32,933 nt of DNA, taken from NCBI GenBank assembly GCA_014802345.1, contig JAAVCM010000006.1, forward strand, positions 63,708 to 96,640, given 5' to 3'. The notes below the pieces were generated by a model. That model ran no database searches. It was not told the DNA's origin and saw nothing but the letters and a program-made list of their open reading frames with translations. Origin of the DNA: Bacteroides sp. Lineage in GTDB: Bacteria > Bacteroidota > Bacteroidia > Bacteroidales > Muribaculaceae. Within the stretch, counting starts at the first letter, position 1; each line of letters opens with the position of its first letter. This document shows positions 7,441 through 16,038 of the stretch, piece by piece. The position numbers and the translations under genes were made by a program.

Positions 7441-10400
7441 ATGAAGAAATCACTCCTGAGCGCACTCCTCGTCAGTGCATCATTCGGCGCCGGAGCTGCC
7501 GTGACACCGCTATGGCTCCGTGATGTCCGCATTTCGCCCGACGGTTCGACGATAGCCTTTACCTACAAAGGCGACATCTACACCGTCCCTGTCTCAGGCG
7601 GTGAGGCCCGCCAGCTCACCACCGCCGCCTCCTACGAATCCGAACCCGTATGGTCGCCCGACGGCAAGAAGATTGCCTTTGCGAGTGACCGCAAGGGTGG
7701 CAGCGACATCTACATCATGGATGTCAACGGAGGTGAGGCCACACGTCTGACATTCAACTCTGCCGCTGAAATTCCGCAAGGTTTCACCCCCGACGGAAAG
7801 GAAGTGCTTTACTCCGCCTCTATTCAGGACGCTCCGTCGGCTCTGCTTTTCCCTGCGGCATGGCAGACAGAGCTTTATGCCGTCCCCGTCGGCGGCGGCC
7901 GTCCCCGTCAGGTGATGTCGACCCCTGTGGAAGCTCCCAGTTTCCTCCCCGACAAGAAATCTTTCATCTACGTCGACCGCAAGGGTGGAGAGGATCAGTG
8001 GCGCAAGCACCACACATCATCAGTTACCCGCGAAATCTGGAAATATGACGCTGCGACAGGCCGTCACACCAACCTCACCAACCATCCCGGCGAGGACCGC
8101 AGTCCGGTGGTCAGCCCCGACGGAAAGACCCTCTATTTCCTCAGCGAGCGTGACGGCGGTACGTTCAACGTCTACTCCGCTCCTGTCGACGACCTTTCGA
8201 AACCTACCCCCGTCACCGGCTTCAAGACACATCCCGTCCGCTTCCTTTCGCAGGGTGCCGACGGCACGCTTGCCTTTACCTACGACGGTGAAATCTACAC
8301 CATGCGTCAAGGCGGCAAGCCCGCAAAGGTCAACATCAGCATCACTGCCGACGAGGTCAATCCCGAGTACACCCGCCGTTTCACCATGGGTACACGCGGC
8401 GCAGTCCCCTCGCCCGACGGCAAGCAGGTGGCTTTCGTCAACCGTGGCGACATCTTCGTCACCTCTGTCGAATATCCCACCACAAAACAGATTACATCGA
8501 CCCCTCAGGCAGAAAGCGGCATAAGCTGGGGCGACGACAACCGCACGCTCTACTACACCTCGGATCGCGACGGACACTTCAACATCTACCGTGCGACCAT
8601 CGGCCGCGAGGATGACCTCAATTTCCCAAACGCTACAATCATCAACGAAGAGCCGGTCTTCAAGACCTCCGACAATGTTGACCGTGCCGACCCCGTCATC
8701 TCGCCCGACGGCAAGAAGATGGCATTTGTGATTGACCGCCGCGACATCGCCGTCATGGACATCAAGTCCGGCAAAGTCACCCGCCTCACCAACGGCAACA
8801 TCTGCAATTCGCGCACCGGCCACCTCAACTTCTCATGGTCGCCCGACAGCAAATGGCTCGTAGCCGAGGTCGATATGCACCGCCGCAGCCCTTACTACGA
8901 CATCGCAATCATCAACGCCTCTACCGGCGACATCACCAACATTACCAATTCATCCTATACCAATACCGATCCCCGCTGGGTGATGGGGGGCGATGCCATC
9001 CTCTTCGTGAGCGACCGCTACGGTATGCGCAGTCAGGCTTCATGGGGCGCACAGTATGACGCGATGCTCGTCTTCACAAATCAGGCCGCATACGACCGCT
9101 ACCGTCTCTCGCCCGAGGACCTCGCGCTTCAGGACGAACTCAAGGCCGCACGCAAAAAGAAGGCCGACAAGGATACAAAGAAGGATTCTGCCAAGGATTC
9201 CAAAAAGTCTGCCGACAAGAAAACCGATTCCGCCAAGGATAGCGACTCAAAGGACATCAACATAGAGCTTGACGGTATCAGCGACCGCATTGTCCGTCTC
9301 ACTCCCTTCTCCTCCGACCTTGCCGATGTCTATATCGACGACAAGGGTGAGACCCTCTGGTTCCTCGCCGCATTTGACGGCGGTTATGACCTCTGGAAGA
9401 AAAATCTGCGCAAAGGGGATGTCAGCCTCGCCAACAAGCTCGATGCAGGGGGACTTTCGATGACTCCCGACGCTGCCGGCAAGAATCTTTTCCTCCTCGG
9501 TTCCGGCTCACTCCGCAAGATGAGTCTTCCTGGCGGAAAGATTGACCGCATCACTGTCAGCGGTACTCAGAAAATCGACCCCGTCGCCGAGCGTGAGTAT
9601 CTCTACGACTATATCCTCAAAGAGGAGGACAAGCGTTTCTTCGACCCGAAGATGCACGGCGTGGACTGGAAGAAGATGGGCGAGGCTTACCGCAAATTCC
9701 TCCCCCACATCAACCACAATGCCGATTTTGCTGAAATGACAAGCGAACTCCTCGGTGAACTCAACGTCTCGCACACCGGCACGCGCTACTACGGCGACCG
9801 CGCTCAGGAACTCACCGGCTCTCTCGGCCTCCTCTACGATATGACCTACGCAGGTCCCGGACTCAAAGTGGCTGAAATCATCGAGGGTGGTCCCTTCGGT
9901 CATGCTGACACTCGCATGAAACCCGGTTCAATCATCACCGCAATCAACGGTAAGGTCATCGATGCTGACAGCGACTACACTCCCCTCCTGAACAACATCG
10001 GTTCAAAGAAGACACTTGTCAGCTTCACCCTCCCCTCGGGCGAGAAGGAAGAAGAAGTGATTCTCCCGGTCAATGCCACTACCGACCTCCTCTATAACCG
10101 CTGGGTGAAGCGCAACGCCCACCTCGTCGACTCCCTTTCGGGCGGCCGTCTCGGTTATGTCCACATCCGCTCGATGAACGATGCAAGCTACCGTACCATC
10201 TACGCCGACCTCCTCGGTAAGTACAACGAGCGCGACGGTATCGTCATCGACACCCGTTTCAACGGCGGTGGCCGTCTCCACGAGGATATCGAAGTCCTGT
10301 TCAGCGGCAAGAAGTATCTGACTCAGGAAATCAAGGGTGTGGTGTCAGGCGAAATGCCCTCTCGCCGCTGGAACAAGCCCTCAATCATGCTTACCGGCGA

Positions 10401-10707
10401 GGCCAACTACTCCAATGCCCACGGCACTCCTTGGGTCTACCGTCAGGTGGGTCTCGGCAAGATTGTCGGTATGCCTGTCCCCGGCACCATGAGTTCGGTC
10501 AACTGGGTCAATATGCAGGACGATTCCCTCACATTCGGCATCCCCGTCGTAGGTTTCAAGACTGCCGAAGGCAACTATCTTGAAAACACTCAGCTTGAAC
10601 CCGACGTGAAAGTGGCCAATGACCCCGCGAAGATTGTACTTGGCATCGACGACCAGATTGCCGCCGCTGTCAAGACCCTCCTCAACGACATCGACTCGGC
10701 AAAATAA
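7441..10707 (+). CDS. Tricorn-type S41 family peptidase (TolB-like propeller, PDZ, S41 core)
   Basis: Signal peptide; repeated SPDGKxxAF propeller motifs; PDZ-like region (GPFGHADTRMKPGSIITAINGKVID); tail-protease region GIVIDTRFNGGGRLHEDI and GEANYSNAHGTPW. Confidence 0.93.
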   Translation: MKKSLLSALLVSASFGAGAAVTPLWLRDVRISPDGSTIAFTYKGDIYTVPVSGGEARQLTTAASYESEPVWSPDGKKIAFASDRKGGSDIYIMDVNGGEATRLTFNSAAEIPQGFTPDGKEVLYSASIQDAPSALLFPAAWQTELYAVPVGGGRPRQVMSTPVEAPSFLPDKKSFIYVDRKGGEDQWRKHHTSSVTREIWKYDAATGRHTNLTNHPGEDRSPVVSPDGKTLYFLSERDGGTFNVYSAPVDDLSKPTPVTGFKTHPVRFLSQGADGTLAFTYDGEIYTMRQGGKPAKVNISITADEVNPEYTRRFTMGTRGAVPSPDGKQVAFVNRGDIFVTSVEYPTTKQITSTPQAESGISWGDDNRTLYYTSDRDGHFNIYRATIGREDDLNFPNATIINEEPVFKTSDNVDRADPVISPDGKKMAFVIDRRDIAVMDIKSGKVTRLTNGNICNSRTGHLNFSWSPDSKWLVAEVDMHRRSPYYDIAIINASTGDITNITNSSYTNTDPRWVMGGDAILFVSDRYGMRSQASWGAQYDAMLVFTNQAAYDRYRLSPEDLALQDELKAARKKKADKDTKKDSAKDSKKSADKKTDSAKDSDSKDINIELDGISDRIVRLTPFSSDLADVYIDDKGETLWFLAAFDGGYDLWKKNLRKGDVSLANKLDAGGLSMTPDAAGKNLFLLGSGSLRKMSLPGGKIDRITVSGTQKIDPVAEREYLYDYILKEEDKRFFDPKMHGVDWKKMGEAYRKFLPHINHNADFAEMTSELLGELNVSHTGTRYYGDRAQELTGSLGLLYDMTYAGPGLKVAEIIEGGPFGHADTRMKPGSIITAINGKVIDADSDYTPLLNNIGSKKTLVSFTLPSGEKEEEVILPVNATTDLLYNRWVKRNAHLVDSLSGGRLGYVHIRSMNDASYRTIYADLLGKYNERDGIVIDTRFNGGGRLHEDIEVLFSGKKYLTQEIKGVVSGEMPSRRWNKPSIMLTGEANYSNAHGTPWVYRQVGLGKIVGMPVPGTMSSVNWVNMQDDSLTFGIPVVGFKTAEGNYLENTQLEPDVKVANDPAKIVLGIDDQIAAAVKTLLNDIDSAK

Positions 10708-10731
10708 AGCCAACTGATTCCCAAATCATTT

Positions 10732-10785
10732 ATGCGTATCAGGAAATGTATCGGCCACATATCCTGATACGCATTATTTTTAGGT
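10732..10785 (+). terminator. Intrinsic terminator downstream of the Tricorn protease
   Basis: ATGCGTATCAGGA (10732-10744) / TCCTGATACGCAT (10762-10774), 13-bp perfect stem, followed by TATTTTT. Confidence 0.85.
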
Positions 10786-10835
10786 AAGTTCTAAAAAATG
10801 AATGGCATCTGTGTACCAAATTGGCTACCATTTGT

Positions 10836-10843
10836 TATATTTG
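10836..10843 (+). promoter_or_regulatory. -7 promoter element of the toxin-antitoxin operon
   Basis: TATATTTG matches TAnnTTTG, 25 bp upstream of the antitoxin start. Confidence 0.5.
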
Positions 10844-10867
10844 TAGAAAATTTTTAAACTTCAAGAT

Positions 10868-11101
10868 ATGGAGATTGTAAGCGCAAGAGATTTCAGAGCC
10901 AACCAGATAAGGATTCTGACAAAGGCTCTTAAAGGTGAGTCGGTACTTCTCTCATCCCGAATAGGAATGTTCAAGATAACACCCGTGACTGAGGAAGATA
11001 CACTGACAACACGGATATGCAAAGGTTTGGAGCAAGTAAAGATGATTGAGGAAGGTAAACTCCCTCGTAGAACCATTCAAGATATGCTCGATGATATTTG
11101 A
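10868..11101 (+). CDS. Type II antitoxin, Phd/YefM-like prevent-host-death family
   Basis: 77 aa; MEIVSARDFRANQIRILTKALKGESVLLSSRIGMFKITPV resembles the Phd/YefM N-terminal fold; directly upstream of and overlapping a toxin-like gene. Confidence 0.7.
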   Translation: MEIVSARDFRANQIRILTKALKGESVLLSSRIGMFKITPVTEEDTLTTRICKGLEQVKMIEEGKLPRRTIQDMLDDI

Positions 11102-11435
11102 TATAATACCTACGCCTGATTTTGAAAGAGCTTTTAAGGCACTTGCTAAAAGGCATAGATCATTAAAGAGAGATATGCTTGATTTCACAAAATCCTTGCA
11201 GGAAAATCCTTTTCAGGGAGATGAACTCACACCCGGCATACGAAAAATCCGTATGGCGATAACCTCCAAGGGTCGAGGCAAATCCGGGGGTGCAAGGGTG
11301 ATAACATATACTCTTCTTACCGCAGAGAAGGAAGGTCGGGTATATCTAATGGATATTTACGATAAGGCTGACTACTCAACCGTTGATTTGAGGATAATTC
11401 AGCAGACAGTAAAAGACCTTGGACTATCCGAATGA
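11091..11435 (+). CDS. Type II toxin, RelE/YafQ/ParE-like mRNA interferase family
   Basis: MIFDIIPTPDFERAFKALAKRHRSLKRDMLDF... IRKIRMAITSKGRGKSGGARVITY ... VYLMDIYDKADYSTVDLRIIQQTV. ATG at 11091 overlaps the antitoxin end by 11 nt. Confidence 0.75.
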   Translation: MIFDIIPTPDFERAFKALAKRHRSLKRDMLDFTKSLQENPFQGDELTPGIRKIRMAITSKGRGKSGGARVITYTLLTAEKEGRVYLMDIYDKADYSTVDLRIIQQTVKDLGLSE

Positions 11436-11454
11436 TTTTTCCGGTCGACGTAAA

Positions 11455-11500
11455 TAAAACGACAATCCCTGCCAACACCAATGAAGGTTGGCAGGGATTG
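11455..11500 (-). terminator. Intrinsic terminator at the end of the ftsZ transcript
   Basis: 14-bp perfect stem CAATCCCTGCCAAC (11463-11476) / GTTGGCAGGGATTG (11487-11500); on the minus strand it is followed by TCGTTTTATTT. Confidence 0.8.
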
Positions 11501-11526
11501 CTGTATGATATTATAACTCGTAACTA

Positions 11527-13056
11527 TCAACCGAACACGAAGGTCTGCGAGGAGTTACCGCCGCCATTGGAAGGACGGCCGGGAGTAGCTGCATAGTAGT
11601 CGGTAAGACCCGTGCGCACTCTCTCGACAATCTTGCGGTCACGCTTATAGGTGGGATAATTTTCGAGGATGTCGCAGATTGCCTCGTCGTCAAGCTGGTC
11701 ACGGCCAAGTATGATAATCGACGTGCGATCCTTGCTCTCGTTAAGATTCTTGATCTTGTTGCCATATTCTGTTTCCAGACGCTCCGTCGGGACCTCATAG
11801 TTGCTGCTCTGACGGGGCTTCGCGGACTGTCCGGCCGGAGTCTGACGCGGCTGCTGACCCTGAGGAGCAGCGGGGTGAGGAGCAGCCTCAGGTGCAGACG
11901 TGGCGGCGGGAGCGGCAGGCTGTGCATTGGCAGGACGGCCGTTGTTGTTATTACCGGCGGGAGGATTTGCCGTGCGGCCGCCGGGACGACCGGGGAAGCC
12001 GAAGTTTTTCAGGCCGTTTCCGTTGTTGGCCATGAGATCCTCCTCCTCCTTGTCGAGCGTTACGTCGAAGCCTGCGGCAAGAATGGTCATCTTCACGCCG
12101 TCGCCGAGAGTATCATCAAAGCCGACACCCCAGATGATGTCGACCTCGGTCGTCATCGAGCTGATGAAATCGGTTATTTCATTGGTCTCGCTCATCAGGA
12201 ACTCTGCATTAGGATTGATGTAGAGGTTGAAAAGGAGCTTCTTTGCGCCGAGGATGTCGCGGTTTTTCAGGAGCGGTGAGTTGAGTGCATCCTGAATAGC
12301 CTTGGTCACGCGGTTCTCACCCTCGCCGAAACCGGTCGATATGATTGCCGCACCACCGTCGCGGAGTGTGGTGTCGACATCATTGAAGTCAAGGTTGATA
12401 AGGCCGTTGCAGGTGATGAGTTCCGAGATTGAGCGTGCGGCAATCGAGAGTGTATCGTCCGCCTTACCGAACGCGTTGATGAAGTTGAAATCACCGTAGA
12501 TTTCACCCAGCCGCTCGTTGTTGATGACGAGGAGCGCATCGACGTGCTTTGCCATCTCGTCGGCACCGGCAATCGCCTTCTTGATTTTCCGCTGTCCTTC
12601 GAAAAGGAAGGGAATGGTGACGATGCCGATGGTCAGCAAGCCGCGTTCCTTGGCTATACGCGCTACGACGGGAGCCGCGCCGGTGCCTGTGCCACCACCC
12701 ATACCGGCAGTGATGAACACCATCTTGGTCTGGTCGTCAAAGAGGGCTGCAATCTCATCGGCACTCTCCTCGGCAAAATCGCGTGCCACTTCCGGCTTGT
12801 TACCTGCTCCGAGACCGTTACCGATTTCAAGCGTGTTGGGGACCTTTGAATGGCAGAGAGCCTGACGGTCGGTGTTTATATTGACGAAAGACACACTTTT
12901 GATACCCTGCTCGTACATGTGATTGACGGCATTGTTACCGCCGCCACCCACACCGATCGCCATGATGTTGCAGGCGAGGTCAGGAGCCATCGTGTTGCCT
13001 TTGAAAGCCGAAGTGTCGGCTATATCCTGATTATACTGATTTTTAGTTTCGTCCAT
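11527..13056 (-). CDS. ftsZ: Cell division protein FtsZ
   Basis: GVGGGGNNAVNHM, AGMGGGTGTGAAPV tubulin signature, TIGIVTIPFLFEGQRK, NLDFNDV. Confidence 0.98.
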   Translation of the reverse strand: MDETKNQYNQDIADTSAFKGNTMAPDLACNIMAIGVGGGGNNAVNHMYEQGIKSVSFVNINTDRQALCHSKVPNTLEIGNGLGAGNKPEVARDFAEESADEIAALFDDQTKMVFITAGMGGGTGTGAAPVVARIAKERGLLTIGIVTIPFLFEGQRKIKKAIAGADEMAKHVDALLVINNERLGEIYGDFNFINAFGKADDTLSIAARSISELITCNGLINLDFNDVDTTLRDGGAAIISTGFGEGENRVTKAIQDALNSPLLKNRDILGAKKLLFNLYINPNAEFLMSETNEITDFISSMTTEVDIIWGVGFDDTLGDGVKMTILAAGFDVTLDKEEEDLMANNGNGLKNFGFPGRPGGRTANPPAGNNNNGRPANAQPAAPAATSAPEAAPHPAAPQGQQPRQTPAGQSAKPRQSSNYEVPTERLETEYGNKIKNLNESKDRTSIIILGRDQLDDEAICDILENYPTYKRDRKIVERVRTGLTDYYAATPGRPSNGGGNSSQTFVFG

Positions 13057-13183
13057 TGTTGAATTGCATTGAGAGGATGGTAGATTGAAGTATGAATCCT
13101 AAACTATCGTGGAGAGAGTCTGGGGCTACTGTAATTGGATTATTTAAGAATAGAGTAATGTGTTGGTTATATTATAAATAGGA

Positions 13184-15019
13184 TTAGTTATCATTATCAC
13201 CATCATCCTCCTCCGGTTCGGTCATCAGGTTGATTACGCTGGTACGGATGTTACCCCATATCCCTTTCAATCCACCTTTCCTGCGTCCTGTGTACTGAGG
13301 TTCAGCGGGCTGCTCGTCGGGAGTTGCCGCGGTGATGTTGCGTGCCTGCTCCCGGTAAGGATTGTCGTAGGTCGGAGCCTGATAGGGCTGCTGACCTGCC
13401 TGATAAGGATAGGCACCCTGCGGCTGATAGGGCTGCCCCTGCGGAGCCTGCTGGGACGGCTGTGGCTGCTGATAAGGTTGACCCTGTGCAGGCTGCTGAT
13501 AGGACGTCTGGGGCTGCTGAGACTGCTGCGGCTGATAGGGCTGACCCTGCGGAGTCTGTTGGGTCGGCTGTGGCTGTTGATAGGCACCACCGTAGGGTGT
13601 CTCAGGCTGCTGGGGCATATAAGCCTGATGAGGATGGGCGGCAGCCGGCTGCTGCTGATAGGACTGGCCGGATTGCTGCTGCTGATAGGGCTGGTTTTGC
13701 TGCTGATAGGACTGCTGGCCCTGCTGCTGATAACCGTTGTTATTGGCAGGTTGGGGAGCATGGTAGGGACGCGCTGCCGACTGTCCGTAGGTGTGCGACT
13801 GCTCGCGCATAGGTTCGGGCTGCGTGTTGGTGTGCGACTGTGAAGTCGAATTATAGTATTCAGGCATGATACGCTCCATGCAGACACACACGTCCGGATC
13901 CTTGGCTGCGGCGGCAAGGACGGCGATGATGTCGACATCGTCAGAGGCTTTTATGCGTCCGTCAAGGATGCGGATGCGGTTGTCAGTTGATCCGTAGCGC
14001 ACTTTCATGCCCGTCATGTTCTGAAGACGACGGTCAAAGCCTTGGAGCTTCGAGCCACCTCCCACGAGGATGATGCCTGCGGGGAGCTTGTCGGGTGTAA
14101 GTCCGGCAAACTTTATCTGTTCGTTGATATTTGCGATGATTTCACCAGCGCGGGCAGCGACATAGTTGTTTATCTGGGTGAAATCCGCATTCCCTGAATT
14201 GTTGTGGCTGAAAGCCATCGGGTCGCGCGACACGATGGCGCTTCCGCCCTCGATTTTCAGTTCCTCGGCACGCTCTTCAAGATAGTTGAGTGCGGCGAGG
14301 TCACGCGTAATGTTGCGCGAACCCATCGGGATGGTCGAGAGATAGTTGAGGACACCGTTGCGGTAGATGGCGACGGTTGTTGTTTCCGCACCGCAGTCGA
14401 CCAACATACATCCCTGACGTTTCTCCTCGGGATAGATGACAAGGTCGGCCTCGACGAGGGGACGCACAAAGACGTCGTTGATGGTGAGGTGAAGGCGGTC
14501 GTCAAGCACCACATTGAGGTTTCGCATGAGGATGGTGCGGCAACTGATGAGGTTGAGGCGCGCAGTGATGCGTGAGCCGTAAGTGCCGACCACACTCTTT
14601 GTCGGAAGATTGTCCACACGGAATTCCTTTGGGGAAACCCCGACGATGGTGCGCTCGTGGAGCTGCTGGCTCAAGGCCTCGGTAGTTATATCAACGATAA
14701 GTTCATTGGTTATCTCCATTTCCGAGGGGAGGATACGCTCCACTTCGATGTCCTGCGACATGAGCGAGCGGCCACCCACCGAGATATAGACACCGGTAAT
14801 CTTGCGCTGGGGCTCACGCTGCTCCAGACGGTTGATGACATTGCGGATGGCCGTGGTGGTCTCAAGTATGTTGCGGATACAACCGTAACGGACACTGTCG
14901 GAGAGCCTTTCCTCCTCGACAGTCTTGACACTCAACGCACCGGAGGCATCGACGAGTCCTATTGCACCTTTTATTTTTGAACTCCCTATTTCGAGAGCCA
15001 CTATATATTTATCTTCCAT
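13184..15019 (-). CDS. ftsA: Cell division protein FtsA with long Q/P/Y-rich C-terminal linker
   Basis: ALEIGSSKIKGAIG, LVDCGAETTTVAIYRNG, GIILVGGGSKLQGF actin-like ATPase motifs; C-terminal GGLKGIWGNIRTSVINLMTEPEEDD resembles a membrane-targeting helix. Confidence 0.96.
   Translation of the reverse strand: MEDKYIVALEIGSSKIKGAIGLVDASGALSVKTVEEERLSDSVRYGCIRNILETTTAIRNVINRLEQREPQRKITGVYISVGGRSLMSQDIEVERILPSEMEITNELIVDITTEALSQQLHERTIVGVSPKEFRVDNLPTKSVVGTYGSRITARLNLISCRTILMRNLNVVLDDRLHLTINDVFVRPLVEADLVIYPEEKRQGCMLVDCGAETTTVAIYRNGVLNYLSTIPMGSRNITRDLAALNYLEERAEELKIEGGSAIVSRDPMAFSHNNSGNADFTQINNYVAARAGEIIANINEQIKFAGLTPDKLPAGIILVGGGSKLQGFDRRLQNMTGMKVRYGSTDNRIRILDGRIKASDDVDIIAVLAAAAKDPDVCVCMERIMPEYYNSTSQSHTNTQPEPMREQSHTYGQSAARPYHAPQPANNNGYQQQGQQSYQQQNQPYQQQQSGQSYQQQPAAAHPHQAYMPQQPETPYGGAYQQPQPTQQTPQGQPYQPQQSQQPQTSYQQPAQGQPYQQPQPSQQAPQGQPYQPQGAYPYQAGQQPYQAPTYDNPYREQARNITAATPDEQPAEPQYTGRRKGGLKGIWGNIRTSVINLMTEPEEDDGDNDN
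13418..13582 (-). repeat. 57-nt direct repeats within ftsA
   Basis: 13418-13474 and 13526-13582 are both 57 nt and differ at 5 positions by eye; they encode YQQPQPSQQAPQGQPYQPQ / YQQPQPTQQTPQGQPYQPQ. Confidence 0.85.
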
Positions 15020-15043
15020 TGGTGGGATGTATATTTATCGAAG

Positions 15044-16030
15044 TTATTGTTGTTTCGTTGTCACGGATCTTGCCGGAATCGGCTTTTCCGAATGGGCTTT
15101 CACTCCCGGGATGGTCTGTCCGGGGGCTACGCCTTCACCTGCCAGCATGGTACCCATGTCGACCGCTTCGTCGTCGTCATATCTGACGGCCTGATTCTTT
15201 CGGGAGGGACGTATGCGCTTCGAGGCCACAAGCTGACCTTTCCATTTCAGGGTCAGCGTGTCGTATTTAGCCCATCCCTGACGCGGCAACACTTCGGCGT
15301 AGAATTTCTTCAGACGGCCGAACTTATCGTCGAAATCCGTGGGCGCGCCGATGTTGATGACGTGTTCACGGATGACAGGGATGAGTATGATGTCGGTAGG
15401 TGACTTGACTTTAATCATGGAAATGTAGTTGCTCCAGACCGAATCAGAGCCTATGTAGTTCAGGAGCGGGAGGAGCGACTGGGGAGTAAACGTACTGTCG
15501 GGGAAGTTGAAGCGTCCGTCGATGACGGGGACATCCTTGTGGTAGCGCGCGTCGGCACTCACCTGCTTCCCGGAGCGGTTGATGTAATATGAGTTACGCC
15601 CTCCTTCGAAGATGCGTGCCACAGGGATAATCGGGGTGGCCTTTATGCGGATGGTGCCGTCGGTCAGACGCACCACTTCCACGTCCTCGATTTTGTCAAG
15701 TTCAAGAAGACGCTTGCGTATCTCCTGAGTGTTGATGTTGGCAAGCGCCATTCCGGGAGCTTTCAGGGGAAGCGAATCGAGTTCCCGTGAAAGTTCGTTG
15801 GGGGTGACGAAACTGCGCACCCCGTTAGTCCCCTCGGCATCATCGACCGTGATTTCAAATGCACGGCAGAGCTGCGTGTCCGCCTCGGTAGCCGTCATCG
15901 TAAGGGCGACCACAAGGTAGACCATGAGCATCAGAGAGAATATGGCTTTTAAATAGCGGGACATCTGAGGATTGATTCGTAAAAAAACTGATTCTGAGTC
16001 TAAATTTAAGAGTCGTGTAGCCAGTGCCAT
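15044..16030 (-). CDS. ftsQ: Cell division protein FtsQ
   Basis: Position between murC and ftsA; single N-terminal TM segment (AIFSLMLMVYLVVALTMTATEA) and POTRA-like region (IRKRLLELDKIEDVEVVRLTDGTIRIKATPIIPVARIF). Confidence 0.88.
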   Translation of the reverse strand: MALATRLLNLDSESVFLRINPQMSRYLKAIFSLMLMVYLVVALTMTATEADTQLCRAFEITVDDAEGTNGVRSFVTPNELSRELDSLPLKAPGMALANINTQEIRKRLLELDKIEDVEVVRLTDGTIRIKATPIIPVARIFEGGRNSYYINRSGKQVSADARYHKDVPVIDGRFNFPDSTFTPQSLLPLLNYIGSDSVWSNYISMIKVKSPTDIILIPVIREHVINIGAPTDFDDKFGRLKKFYAEVLPRQGWAKYDTLTLKWKGQLVASKRIRPSRKNQAVRYDDDEAVDMGTMLAGEGVAPGQTIPGVKAHSEKPIPARSVTTKQQ

Positions 16031-16038
16031 TAAACGTT

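Noticed and set aside
8020-8823. 267-aa - strand ORF antisense to the Tricorn gene
   Set aside because: Shadow ORF; repeats such as HLLAVGRxDG are reverse readings of the propeller SPDGK motifs.
13057-13183. 127-bp ftsA-ftsZ gap as a possible regulatory RNA or promoter
   Set aside because: No clear TAnnTTTG element or stable hairpin seen on the minus strand.
13342-13812. + strand repetitive ORFs (AADRA/LLLIGL-rich) over the ftsA linker
   Set aside because: Frame-shifted or reverse readings of the Q-rich ftsA repeat; composition artefact.
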